Source: Aphrocallistes beatrix
Lineage: Eukaryota; Porifera; Hexactinellida; Sceptrulophora; Aphrocallistidae
Length of the DNA stretch: 64,000 nt
NCBI GenBank assembly: GCA_963281255.1
Contig: OY725504.1
Location: 806,001-870,000, forward strand
Direction of reading: 5' to 3'
Shown: one piece after another, positions 32,902 to 46,800 of the stretch
Layout of the letters: each line of letters opens with the position of its first letter
Position numbering within the stretch: the stretch's first letter is position 1
The notes under the pieces: model-generated
What the model saw: the letters and a program-made list of their open reading frames with translations, nothing else
Told to the model about the DNA's origin: nothing
Database searches by the model: none
Made by a program: the position numbers and the translations under genes

Positions 32902-32907
32902 AATAAA
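32902..32907 (+). terminator. Polyadenylation signal of the BAZ1A-like gene
   Basis: AATAAA about 135 nt after the stop codon at 32767. Confidence 0.55.
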
Positions 32908-33072
32908 GACAAACTCAATGTCTGATCTAATTTCATATGCAATTGTGCTGACCAGGTGGAAGGAACTTAATTTGTATTAATAAAATGCAATTAATATTTA
33001 TCTTTTTTCACCAGATTGAATTTAGTAAAATTGAATGCGTCTAATTCCTGTAGGGACAAACCATCCAGCTGA

Positions 33073-33243
33073 CCATACTTGCCAATTGTCCCGCTTTTTT
33101 CAGTCTTCTATTGAACTAATTTTCACGAGTGTCCCGCTTTTACATGTAATTTCTCCATCATACTTTTCTATTGCATCCCGCCATGTCCTGCGAAATTCAA
33201 CGCTGCTTCCCGTTTTATCATGGCTCAGGTTGCTATGTATGTG
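33073..33243. mobile_element. ATACATGCCAAC-family element, copy 3 (reverse)
   Basis: Reads as the reverse complement of copies 1 and 2: ATACTTGCCAATTGTCCCG at the left, CGAAATTCAACGCTGC and TTTTATCATGGCTCAGG at the right. It lies in the spacer between the BAZ1A-like gene and TTLL1. Confidence 0.75.
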
Positions 33244-33518
33244 ACATTGGTCCAATTTCGTATAATTTATAGACATTTCACATTACCTAGAATTGTGCCA
33301 TAAGATAGTGAAGTTTGTTGAAATTTCGCTGCTAATGCTCTGTACAGCTTTATTGATTAATTAACCCCAACTTTTTATGGCTTCCCCATTGAAAATGGCT
33401 TAAACCGGAAATGACGCAACACATTCCTGTGGCAAGCGAGGGTTAATTAAGACAACCCAGTTAGTAAATAGACCCATAATGATTATATTTAATAATACGC
33501 CCTACTCACATCCGCTAG

Positions 33519-35098
<1,580 letters not shown>

Positions 35099-35695
35099 AG
35101 CGTTCTCCTCTCTTCGTGTAATCCGGTCACTTGTATAATTATGCTATGTTAATATCATGCTTCAAGTTCTATACTCAAAAAAATGTGATACTAACTTTTT
35201 ATTTGAATATTTTCTAGTTTTCAGGGAGATAAGTTTTTTTAGTATTTTGAAGGAGTTTAAACAATGTCTCTCTAAATAGACTTTAATTTTCATTTTAAAA
35301 TATACGTCCGTTTTTATTTTAATTTTTAAAATTATAAATAAGATTTTCCTTTCTTACAAGGGAACCAAATTGTGGCCAATGGGACCAATACAAGAGGTTC
35401 CAGGGGAGGCTCAGTCCTAGGTCCTATTGTGTCTCTAGACCATCTTCGAATTTAGGCAGCAGGGCGTATTATCATTGAGGCTATTGAATTTGGCCCCATG
35501 TAGGTCAGTAGCCTCCTGGTCCCCCCCCCCCAATACATAACAGGGGGCCTAAAAGGGTCCACATGTTCATTAGGTTGAGTTATTCCGCACCTGCTTATAC
35601 TTATATGCATTGGTCAACGCTATAACTCCTTTGTATGTCAGTATGACAAATATTCTCTATTGCATTGTTGGACTTATTATTATTTTCATTTTCAG
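35099..35695. other. Spacer with repeat debris
   Basis: No gene. At about 35360-35560 lies a GC-rich decayed repeat with ACCATCTTCGAATTTAGG (compare 4660) and a C-run near 35520. Confidence 0.45.
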
Positions 35696-35719
35696 TTCTT
35701 CCATTAGCATTGCTTGAGC

Positions 35720-36088
35720 ATGTCTAGTAAGACTAAGAGCGGGAAGAGGAGAGGACCTCGTAAAGACGTAGTGACACGTGAGTACACCATTCATCTCCAC
35801 AAGTACATCCACGGGATCGGTTTCAAGCGCCGAGCTCCGAGAGCTATTAAAGCAATCAAAGCTTTCGCGAAAAAACAGATGAAAACGAACGATGTTCGAA
35901 TTGACACTGACTTGAACAAGTTTGTGTGGTCAAAAGGCATTCGTAACGTTCCTTTTCGCGTGAGAGTGAGGCTGTCGCGACGTAGGAATGAAGACGATGA
36001 TGCGAAGAATGAACTGTATACTTTGGTGTCTTGTATCCACGTGGCTAGCTTCAAGAATCTTGAAACGGAAGAAGTAGCTGACGATTAG
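35720..36088 (+). CDS. RPL31: 60S ribosomal protein eL31
   Basis: 122-aa protein matching eL31 end to end (human 125 aa): [55 protein letters not shown] and the [13 protein letters not shown] motif. It is a large-subunit protein near the peptide exit tunnel. Single coding exon. The start is the ATG at 35720 ([12 protein letters not shown]); the frame open upstream has no ATG. A strong acceptor TTTTCATTTTCAG ends at 35695, 24 nt before the ATG, implying either a 5'UTR intron or a trans-splice site. Confidence 0.96.
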   Translation: MSSKTKSGKRRGPRKDVVTREYTIHLHKYIHGIGFKRRAPRAIKAIKAFAKKQMKTNDVRIDTDLNKFVWSKGIRNVPFRVRVRLSRRRNEDDDAKNELYTLVSCIHVASFKNLETEEVADD

Positions 36089-37215
36089 ATCTCTACTTTA
36101 AATGTTCTAGTTAGTGGATTTCTTACAGGGCTTTTTGTTAGGTTAATTTAGTTCAAGTTAGAGATTATTGTGCAGTATTATTACTATGTAAAATATTAAT
36201 GGTAATATCTGGCAACGTGTTAGTTATTTTAGAATTCTCCTTTGAGCAGATACGGCGAAAATATTTTTGCTGCAGTCATAAAATTTGCAAAATGTGTCTA
36301 CATATTCGGTTTTTTTCAAATATTTTAACAGGAATTCAAGATTTCAACTTCTAGAATGCGATTCACAGCACTGGTTCGTTTTCTGGATTTGAGTATCGGT
36401 CTGTCGATCGAGAATTTAGAATATTGATACAATTCTGAATGTCAGAACTATTTTAAAACTACCAACACGACATATTAGGGCAAATAAAAAACTAATTAAC
36501 CGTATGAGTCCCTATGAATTCTCCATCATTCATGACTGAATTATGGATTAAAATTGGGGGTATTTGAGGTTGCATTGTACGGATTTTCTTCGTCTCTATG
36601 CATTAGGGATTCGTTTGGTATTCTGCGGGGTTTTTCCCACATGACATCTCAACTGGCTTTAGCATTCTATTATTTAGCTTCTTTACCAAAACAAATCCTG
36701 ATCAAATTAACGGAATCCGTTATGAATTCCAGAGATTGTCATGCGGATACTTTGATATCTCCCATTGCATTTATATGAAGAATTGCACGGAGAAAACAAT
36801 TTTAAATTTTAACAGCTTGTTAGTTCCTAATATACTAATAGAAATTTTGATATTATTACAGCTAAAATTTGCATAATTATCGCTATTATTATTCTACAAC
36901 CAATATTCCAATGTTTTACAAACAAATAGTAAGTTTTCGTTTGTTTCAAAGGAATTTCTCATTCGATTGATTTAATTAAATGAATTGAGTATTCACCAAC
37001 AATTTCAACATCCTTCTCTGCACCTTTACACTGAAGTCCATTATCAACATTGTTCTTCTATTTTATTCTTTTATCAGAGATAGTTTGTTGCCATATTTCT
37101 TTACAATAGGCCCAGGCCTGATGGTTTATGAGAAAATATAATGCAAAAGCTAGCTTGCTCGAGAAATGAATGCTTCAATTTTATATTCAAAAGTGTGAAG
37201 ACATTTACGATTTGA

Positions 37216-37246
<31 letters not shown>

Positions 37247-37827
37247 CATACGTATATACTACTATTATTTGAATGGAAGACAAAACGTTTTTTAGACTCG
37301 GATTTAATTTATATTATTTTCAAAGCAAATACAAAGCTATCACTTTTCATGGATTCGTTTGGAATCAATCATTATTGAAACAATTATACTTTGAATTGTC
37401 TGATCATTTGATCAATATCTGAGTCTACTTTCTTTATAAGAATTAGACTCGCATGAATTTCACTAGTATTCGAGATCTGGACTCAAAAATGTTTCTACTT
37501 TCTAAGACTTTGTTTTTCAGACAAAGTTTCTACTTCATTAACCAAATCCAGTCAGGATCGCTTTTTAATTAATATGAACATTAGTTTTTTATGAACTAAC
37601 CTTCTGGTCCCAATCATTTTACATAGGATTTGTATTGAGTCGAGTTCGCATTTATTAAATATGAAATCTCTATTATGAACAATTTCGTCCCCTGGTGGTT
37701 CGTACTAATCGACTCTAACTGTATTACACATGTTGAAACAAAATGATTGCTAGGTCTACTCAACAATCGAGCATATATAATCTTGAAATTATCCATCCTG
37801 CATAATTATATTCAAATTATATTTTAG
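36089..37827. other. Intergenic, no gene seen
   Basis: AT-rich spacer with a (TA)n microsatellite at about 37215-37255. A 74-codon frame at 36554-36778 is unsupported. Confidence 0.45.
37215..37255. repeat. TA dinucleotide microsatellite
   Basis: A run of TA with a few CA interruptions. Confidence 0.8.
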
Positions 37828-37847
37828 TTATTTATTATTTATTGAAT

Positions 37848-40800
37848 ATGTCACGTTCTTTGGACACAAGATCGAAATCGGTTCGCTTTTTCGCGTCTCA
37901 CAAGAAATCGACTAAAACAGACCGAAGAAAAGACCCGGATGTTCCGGATGACGTGGGACTACGGAACAAACTGGGGGAGATAAATGAGATGACAAATGAT
38001 GGCGTCAACAGTATGCTCTTCTCGATGCTGAATGATATGGAGTTACCCGAGCACTCGAAACCGAGTATTTTCACACGTCCTCTCAGTGAGAGGAAGGACC
38101 TGCTCAAGATTTGGATTCAGAAGCGGTGGGACTCTTCTTCACAAGGTTTGTTACTCCGAATTGGTTGGAATCTAGTTTCCACTGTCTAAGAAATTCCGAG
38201 GAGATATACAGCCTCTCTTTCTAGTTATACAAGTAATATAGGGTAAATTGAGAAATATTCCAAATTTTCACGCTCCTAGATAATCCTTCAATGGTGCACT
38301 AATTCATCTATTTAATAAGCTATTTTATCTTCTTCGCTTGGAGTGGATTTACGCTTATGTCAATGTCCCAATCCTTCCTTGAAGGTTTATAACTTCGGTT
38401 TCCGAGCACTGAAATCAGCTCAGTACTAGGATTCTCTCAGACTGTTGTTGCATATTGACTGATACACCTTCTGATAGATGGGAATCGTAATGAAAGACAC
38501 TAGATCGATTCTATTGAATGTATTTTGTTCCCATAAAGCGAGTTGATCGCTATGATATATCCTTTTTAGACTCAATAATACCGCTTAAAAATACACTGCG
38601 CTATGTAAGTGCGCTATGTTAGTAAACTATTTCTAAATTTCGTTCCTAAAAAAGTTCAAATTTTATCTTACAACGTGTTTTCCACCACCGCCCGCATCAA
38701 TATTTAGCTACCGCATATATCCTCATTATTGCCATAATTGCAATCAGTATATCATTAGACATATCAGATGCAGGGCATTTATTACTTTTGATTGTTTCTT
38801 ACAGTCGGTATAGATAACATTTCAATTTATCTTGACTTTTAGAAACTTCAATTTGAAACTACAATTTCGTAACCCAGTACTACTCTACATCAAAATCAGC
38901 TTGATCATATTATTAAATAATGAAATAATAAACTCGCACCACCCAAGCTCATTTTGTAGCTAACTAAGTTTCCTATTAACAGTGGCCTTGAATATATTTG
39001 TATCACTCCGTAGTTGGATATAAATACTCTCCATTGGTGGTCTTAGGTCAGAGTACGCAGGAGGACTTTGTTGAACAACTGGAGCAGAGTATGGGATCTC
39101 CGGATCAGCTGATTCTTGTGCTAGAGCGACTGAAGGTCTCACTCAGTACCTACTACATCTCATGGGTGCAGAAGTTTGCAGATAAAGGAGGACATAAGAA
39201 ACTGAATAAAATACTGATCAAATGGAACCTTCCAACTCTAAACAAAGATGAGAGTAAGTTTGAATGGAATTTTGTAATTCATTGTAAATATTTTATTAGT
39301 GCATTTTAGTTCTCTAAGGATCCGAATAAACTCCCCCTGATTATTAATTTATGGGTTTTCTTCCACCCCCCCCCCCCATTTATTCAATTTCTTAAATTGA
39401 CTTGTGTTTTGTATTACCTAATTTCCATCTGAATTATATGGAATATTATATTCAAATTATAGATGAATTGATACTTACTTAGTACAGTAGATATAAGAAC
39501 ATTCTACTAGAAAACGGTTGGCATATACCCCATATAATTTATGCCGGTTATAAGAACATTATATGCAGTTCCCAACGGTGTTCTTATAACCGGCATCCAC
39601 TGTACTAGGTAACACATTAATTATTTTTTATCCGACCCTCCCCTCCGTCTATTCCAACCCCTTTTTATGCAGACTTCCAGAGTAATAAACAAAAAACACT
39701 TTCCAAAAGTTCATTATATTGTTTTACTCTTATAATTAGCCAAATTTGCATATTATTTGCTTATTATTCTCATATTTTGCATATTTCTGCTAATGCGTTA
39801 GTTTCATTTGTTCTTAAGAAGACGTCATTCTCTTTTCTTTTAATTTTATGACGGTCAATTTCCTTTGTCCACGCATCTCTATCTTGGTTTTGAAAAAGTG
39901 AATCGTTTGTCTTTTGTTCTGTTCTTTCATCATAAATATGCTCTCCCTGTTCATTGACAAAGTCGAATTTCTCATATGTTCCAGTCTCTAATGTCCAAAT
40001 TGATCCCTCAATTTGTGGACGATTCCTGAGAAAAACCAACGCCCACCAATCCCATTGTCATATCCTCTAACACTCACCTAGAACTGCTTTTCGCATGCAT
40101 TTGTCTGAAAGAAGTATGCATGTGTTCCACAATAGACATTAAATGTTGGACAAATGCAGCTCTCCGCAATTATAGAGAAATTGTTTGTGATTATTCTAGA
40201 AAACAATCCATGATTCGAACATGCGTTTTCCTACACTGTTTCTAGTATCTACTCACTGCCCTACTGCACCAATGCATTAATAATGAGAGACCTTATAACC
40301 ACTACGATCTAATGAAATTTAATTATAGAACAATACGGCATTGCAATAGCAAGCTCTTAAGTACTCTTTATAGTATAGACCATGCCTCATCGGTGCGATA
40401 TTTCTTTGTTAGATTCTTCCCACTGGATCGTGTCGAAGATGAACTTGCGTGGGTACCATGTTGTGGAGCATGTTATCATGTACCCTGCGTATTCTTAGGG
40501 GTTTATCGTTTTCACTTTTGACACCATTACAGCATGTTATCTTTATAATAGCATCTCACATTAGATCACATTCCTTTCAGAAACAGTAATGAAATACCAT
40601 TCTACTACGAAATTAATTTATTTGTGTTGTAATGTGATTACTTCAAGGAAGTAAGCAAATATAATCGAATCGATTTCTGATGCAACTTTGATTTCTACTC
40701 ATCTCAAAATTACGGCAGTTAGCATTTTGCATTCGTGCCAACTGAGCCATGATGAGAGCGTGGAGTAATTTCGCAGGACATAGCAGGACAAGTATCATAC

Positions 40801-43800
40801 ATATAATTTTAAAAAGCGGGACATAATAAGGAAATTCCAGGAAAAATGGGATCACTCGTTAAAATTAGCTCAGTAGAAGAGTGAAAAAAGGACGGTTGAC
40901 ATGTATGCAGGACCGGTTCTACGGGGGGGTGTGGGGGGGTGTGACACCCCCCCACTATTTTAATGTAGTCGGTTATTTCCAATATATTCGTCAGCTTCAC
41001 ATTTTAGTCGGCAGTTTCACGTTTCTTTTATTTTAATGTAGTCGGTTATTTCCTAAATAGTCGGCAGTCGGCAAAATTAGGTCGACACCCCCCCAATAAC
41101 TATTTCTAGGTGCGGCCCTGCATGTATGCACATTTTTAAGAGACACAGTGATAACATTAATTTTGCTCTTGATTAACACAGTTACAAGTCTGTGATTCCC
41201 TTTGCATTCGGGAATCAAGGATCTTTCCCTTTCAAATTGCTCTTACACTTTGATGTGTGCATTTGGGTACAATCCTAGTTCAGTACTACATCTTTGGCGT
41301 GATCACTACCAGTTGAAATCTAATTGATAGGATTTCTGTATAATAAATTAAATGGTGCCCATCGCTCGAAATTACATTAAAGAATTAAATTTAGCTTTCT
41401 AATTCATTTCATGTTCTATTTGATGACTTCATTGGAACTAGGGAATAACCACATCACTGCACTAATTTAATCAACGTAATTTCAGTTGCGTTAGCGCTCT
41501 AACAAGGACAAAACTATGAACTTTGTGGTAGTTTAACTAATAATAGCTTAAATATGGTATTTTTTGAATTTTGAATTTTATTAATTTCAAGATGAGTAAG
41601 AATCTATAAATGGAAGCTCCTTAAATACTCATGTTTCAAGCTTAGAAATGTTCGTAGCTATTTATTGTAATCCATGGTTGCAACATACAATGTTGTATAA
41701 TCCGTTAATAGATGGGGTCACTCGGTAGTTAGAATAATTTGTTCGCGTTCGATCGCTAATTTTTTAATCTGTCAATTTCCCGAACGATCGAGGTAATGCA
41801 TGGAAGAGTGTAATCATTTAATTCAAAATTCAGGTTGATTTGTGGGGAGATGGCATGGTGGTGTGAATTTCCTGATCGTATGGTCTATCTTCTAGCACTT
41901 ATACTCGATACCTCAAGATAACTCAATATTACCAAAATTACTTCATCTTATCCGAACTCAATTTAATACGAATCCTACGGACATTCCTAAGCACCACTTC
42001 CATATGTCTATTACATCAGTCAGTTTGAGGCACTAACATCTTGATTGCATTACGAGTGTGAAGTTAGCAGCGGATTCAGCAGCGGATTCGCATGTCACAG
42101 GAAACACCTTATATCTTAAAAACTATATAAGCTACATGAAAAAAATCATATCAGCGTGTAAAGGAGCGTTGGTACACCTATGTGACGATATTTGTTTCTC
42201 GATTTTATCCATGATGACTCAGCATTTTCACTTTCAATTTTTACTAATGCTTGTCACACATTTTTAATTGTATCTCAGAAGTTATTCGAGATATCAATTT
42301 CTCCTTTTATATACTTATTACTCTTATTTGGTACACCTTATGTTTCAAATTTCAAATTAAAATATTAATTTTTGAACGAATTATTAATATTTGAATTTTA
42401 CATTATAATAATGTAAAATTCAAATATTAATAATTCGTTCAAAAATTAATATTTTAATTTGAAATTTGAAACATAAGGTGTACCAAATAAGAGTAATAAG
42501 TATATAAAAGGAGAAATTGATATCTCGAATAACTTCTGAGATACAATTAAAAATGTGTGACAAGCATTAGTAAAAATTGAAAGTGAAAATGCTGAGTCAT
42601 CATGGATAAAATCGAGAAACAAATATCGTCACATAGGTGTACCAACGCTCCTTTACACGCTGATATGATTTTTTTCATGTAGCTTATATAGTTTTTAAGA
42701 TATAAGGTGTTTCCTGTGACATGCGAATCCGCTGCTGAATCCGCTGCTAACTTCACACCCGTGATTGCATTTTCATTCTCTATCCTCCAATAGTTAAGGA
42801 ATATGTTCACGAATATTAGGTAATTAATTGCTTATACAAAAGTAGTCCCTCATTCTGTCCACACCTACCAATCCTAAACAAAAAAAAAGGTTGCCACACC
42901 AGTAGTTCCGACAATATGTTAGGAGAAGAGTATCAATTAACAGAACACTAATAATAATATTGAGTCTACTACTCTGCTCTGTATGTAATGGGAAAATTCC
43001 TATAAAATGAAGCGGCTTCTTCAACTAAAAGTTCCTAAAACTTGACTAGAACTTCTATTCTGACAGATTAAGAGAACTTGTTGTGTGGTTGTAGAGTCTA
43101 GATCCGAAATTCGCTAGGTAATCTCAGATCCAGTTTTGATTTGAAAACTCTATTCAATACTTATAACGTAATATTAACCTGATTCTCCTAATGTTTGTAG
43201 CGTCTAATGGTTGGCATCTATACACAAAAATTAAAGCTTACATAATGTACTTTTAGGGATACTTATTGTTCGATTATGTTAATGTTTCCATGTAAAACAA
43301 TATTGACTTATTTGCCAATGTTTGCATTTGTTGTAGAAACCTCGTATTGGTATCTCTCCACCATAAGGCTCCCCATCCAATTTAATCGCTAGCATTCTCA
43401 TTCGGAATCTAGCATGCCCTCTACAGATTCGCGATGTATGGAGACGAAAAGAATATCTGTTTCTTCTTGTATTTAAATCAAATAAGATTCCTTGCTAGGC
43501 CAAAGCGAATGCCTTCAAAAATGTCCTGACTTAAATGCCTATACATCCTTAAATAGGAAGCGAACTGCAGTTTAGACTCAGTTTGTTAGACTTTGTTCAG
43601 TTATTTGTGAATTCAAAATGGTTCAATCTAAAAAAGTGAAAGGTAAAGAATGAACATATAGATAATAACGATTAACGAAAATAGATTTTATTATAAGAGA
43701 GATATATTCGGAATTTATTGAATTTACTTTCTTTTAGAAGCGAAAAAAGTTTTACTCTACTGTGTACGATGTATCAAAACTTTCATGAACAACAAGTTCG

Positions 43801-46800
43801 GTCTCCATCATATGCTGGAGGAGGAAGAGGCCCTGATAACCCTGCTCGGAGTTCTTGACCCGGACAATGAGAACATTCTTGTGGATGTGTTGAAAATCGC
43901 AGCTCCCATCTGTCTCGTCGCTAATGGACATGATAAAGTGCTGGAGGCACTCACTGAACAGGTGTTTATGCACTTACAAGTGTACTAGACTTTAATGTTT
44001 TAATTTTTAAAATGATTTAAATCTGATTTTATGCGTTCTGTTTTATAAGCCTATTACCTACCTCATTTATCTTAACCATTGATACTAGCGGATGCAGTAA
44101 TATTCTATTGAATTAGGAAATTTTGTATCTTTTAATAGCCCTCTAGAATGTGGGTGTGAGATAGCGCACAAAATCAAGTGACATTTACATCTGAAATTTT
44201 CAAACTTTATGTTGCTATGCTATTGTTAGCAATGGAGTAAGGGAGTGGTTTTCAATTTTTTTTCCAAGCGTACCCCCCAGACTGTTTTTGAACTTTCTAT
44301 GCACCCCAACAGTTAACTATGCTATTATTAATGACATGTTGAGATATAAATTTAGAGTCGGCATATCCCAGGTTGAATACCACTGCACTGGAGTAAAGGA
44401 CTCTGATTTAATTGTGTTCTGTCAGAAATCCCTTATTCTCCATAAACTACAAAATTTTTCTAATATTTTCTAAATCCATTAACTACGACCAAATTTTGAC
44501 GAAGATAATCACTCGCATGCTTTCAAATTATATTTCTATCGCTATTCCAGATACCTAGTATTATTATATACTGCATTTACACGAAGTGTTAACTTACATT
44601 CCTTTCCTTAGGGCAACCGAAGAGATCGTGGTAGATTTGACCCTGTGATCAAAGCTCTCCTCGATACGGACCTCCCCTCCACTCAGTCCGCTTGTCTCCT
44701 CTTCATCAACTCCATCATCAGTCCCCCCGATGAGTTCACATACAGAATTCACCTGCGCAATGAGTTCATTCGAGGTATAAATGTGATTTATATTTAATTT
44801 TTTTAAATTTAATACTGTTTATTTCGTACATTTTAAATTAATGAAGCTTTGAAGCTACTTAACTTAAAGACAAAGTTATTTTATTATAGATAGAATACAT
44901 TCTACGCATATATGTATTTTTTACAAAAAATTCAAAAGGTGTGATTGTTGAATCATTGGTGTGTTTGTTGAAGACAGACAGTACTCTTTCCTATTCAATT
45001 AAGATAACATGAAACTTAGAATTACCAATCAAATTATGTTAATCAATACGAACGTTGCTAAACTATCTGTGATTCAGTGCGATAATTCAAAGTTACTCCA
45101 CTTTGTCTTATCCTCACAGAGTTAAACAAAGCTTAGAATACTTACCCCCTACAGGTATGACTCAATGGATAATTTAACATACAAATCCTCTATATCTTCT
45201 CTATCAAAGCCGTCTATTGCTACTTCAGAGATCAATTATTTGTTGTCATCTTAATTGCGAATTGGGTTTCAAAAGCCGAATAAAACACATTCAAAGGGAT
45301 TTCCTGTAATTTCCTGTTTACTTATAACTCAATAAAGCTGCTTAGATTTAGCTTTATACTTCGCTTTGTTGGAATTTCTGACTCGTGTCAAGTTTAGACA
45401 CTTTGTACTTATATTTAAACTCGTTCTTCCTCGGTCTTGTTTGTACAGAATGAATGATCTGAGTTTGATTTTTATGTTAACAGCTGGCTTGGATGAGTTC
45501 ATTCAGAAAGTTAATCAGACTGCTTCCGACGATTTGGCCGTCCAACTGAAAATCTATAACGATTTGAAAGAGGCAGATTTCGATGAGCTCCAGTCTAAAT
45601 GGCACGGAGTGCAAGCTGATTTGATGGATGTATCGGAAGTCTTTCAGGTAAATCACAAATTCCCTCTGTTCTAATCACAAAAATCTAGACACTGAATTCA
45701 GTTGGAGAAGATGAGCTTTCTCAAAAATGAAAATTGTATAATGATGTGAATTTTAAATGCTTTTATTGTTAGATATTGATGGGCATCACAGAGAATACAG
45801 AAGCAGAGAAACCATTCCTGAGCATCCTACAACATCTGTTGCTAGTGAGAGACGACTACTTCATCAGGCCGATGTACTTCAAGCTGATCGAGCAGTGCAT
45901 CACACAGATAGTGCTACAGAAGGGAGGCGTTGATCCTGACTTCAACTACACCAAGAAGTTTGATATAGACGTGGACCCACTCATAGATAGCATGGTGGTG
46001 AAGGTGAGTGTGAAAATACGCTTCTACGGCCTTTTTGATCTCATATTCAGATATTCAAGGAAACGGTGTTTTTTACACTTTAGATTCCGTTGCGCTAACG
46101 TCGATATATTTAAGCTTATAAAAAATCTTATTCCATACTTGGCAACCGTCCCGGAATTTTGAGTCAATTTATTTGCAGACCTTCGCTTTTTGTGTGAGAA
46201 GGAAGGGATGTGAATAATCTGCTTCAAGAATCGCAAGAACATGCCTTAATGGAGTTATTAACAAGACACATGTTTTAAAAATGATTCGCATCTAGGAATT
46301 TTCTGTTAAAATCCATTTTTTAAAGTGGGTGTTAAGTATGTTATTGGTTGTCATTATTTCATTTAACGAGTGAAGAAAAATAATGGAAATATTTACTTAT
46401 TACCCATTGAAATAACACCTCCTTATATGGGTATAGGCTCAAGTGGAAGAAGCACGTGAGAGAGCAGTCAACTATGAGAGGCAGCTGAAAGAAGAACAGG
46501 TGGCACGTCATGACCTAGAGTCTAAGCTCACCACTTCGGAGCAAACCCTCAATGACGTCAAGGAAGAGCTGGAGTATAAGAAGCAGTACTACGAGCAGCA
46601 GATCTCTCAGCTCCAGAAGGGAGGCAACGTCTCCATCGCACCCCCACCCCCCCGGCCTAACGTCAAGTTAGTTGAGTAGTGAACTCGGTGATAATTCGAA
46701 TATCAGTTTTCACGAGTATAGGTAGACTTGGTGACTCAAGGCGTCGTAAAAATGTAAAGCATAAACGAGAGAGAGGATTCAATGACTCGAGTTATTAAAA

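Noticed and set aside
40312-40521. Cys-rich frame resembling a zinc-binding segment
   Set aside because: Begins with no Kozak or promoter context, cysteines are not in a finger spacing, lies in transposon-rich intron DNA.
42058-42810. Similar 69- and 87-codon frames on opposite strands, suggesting a conserved protein
   Set aside because: They are the two arms of one palindromic transposon read on opposite strands, so their identity follows from the palindrome.
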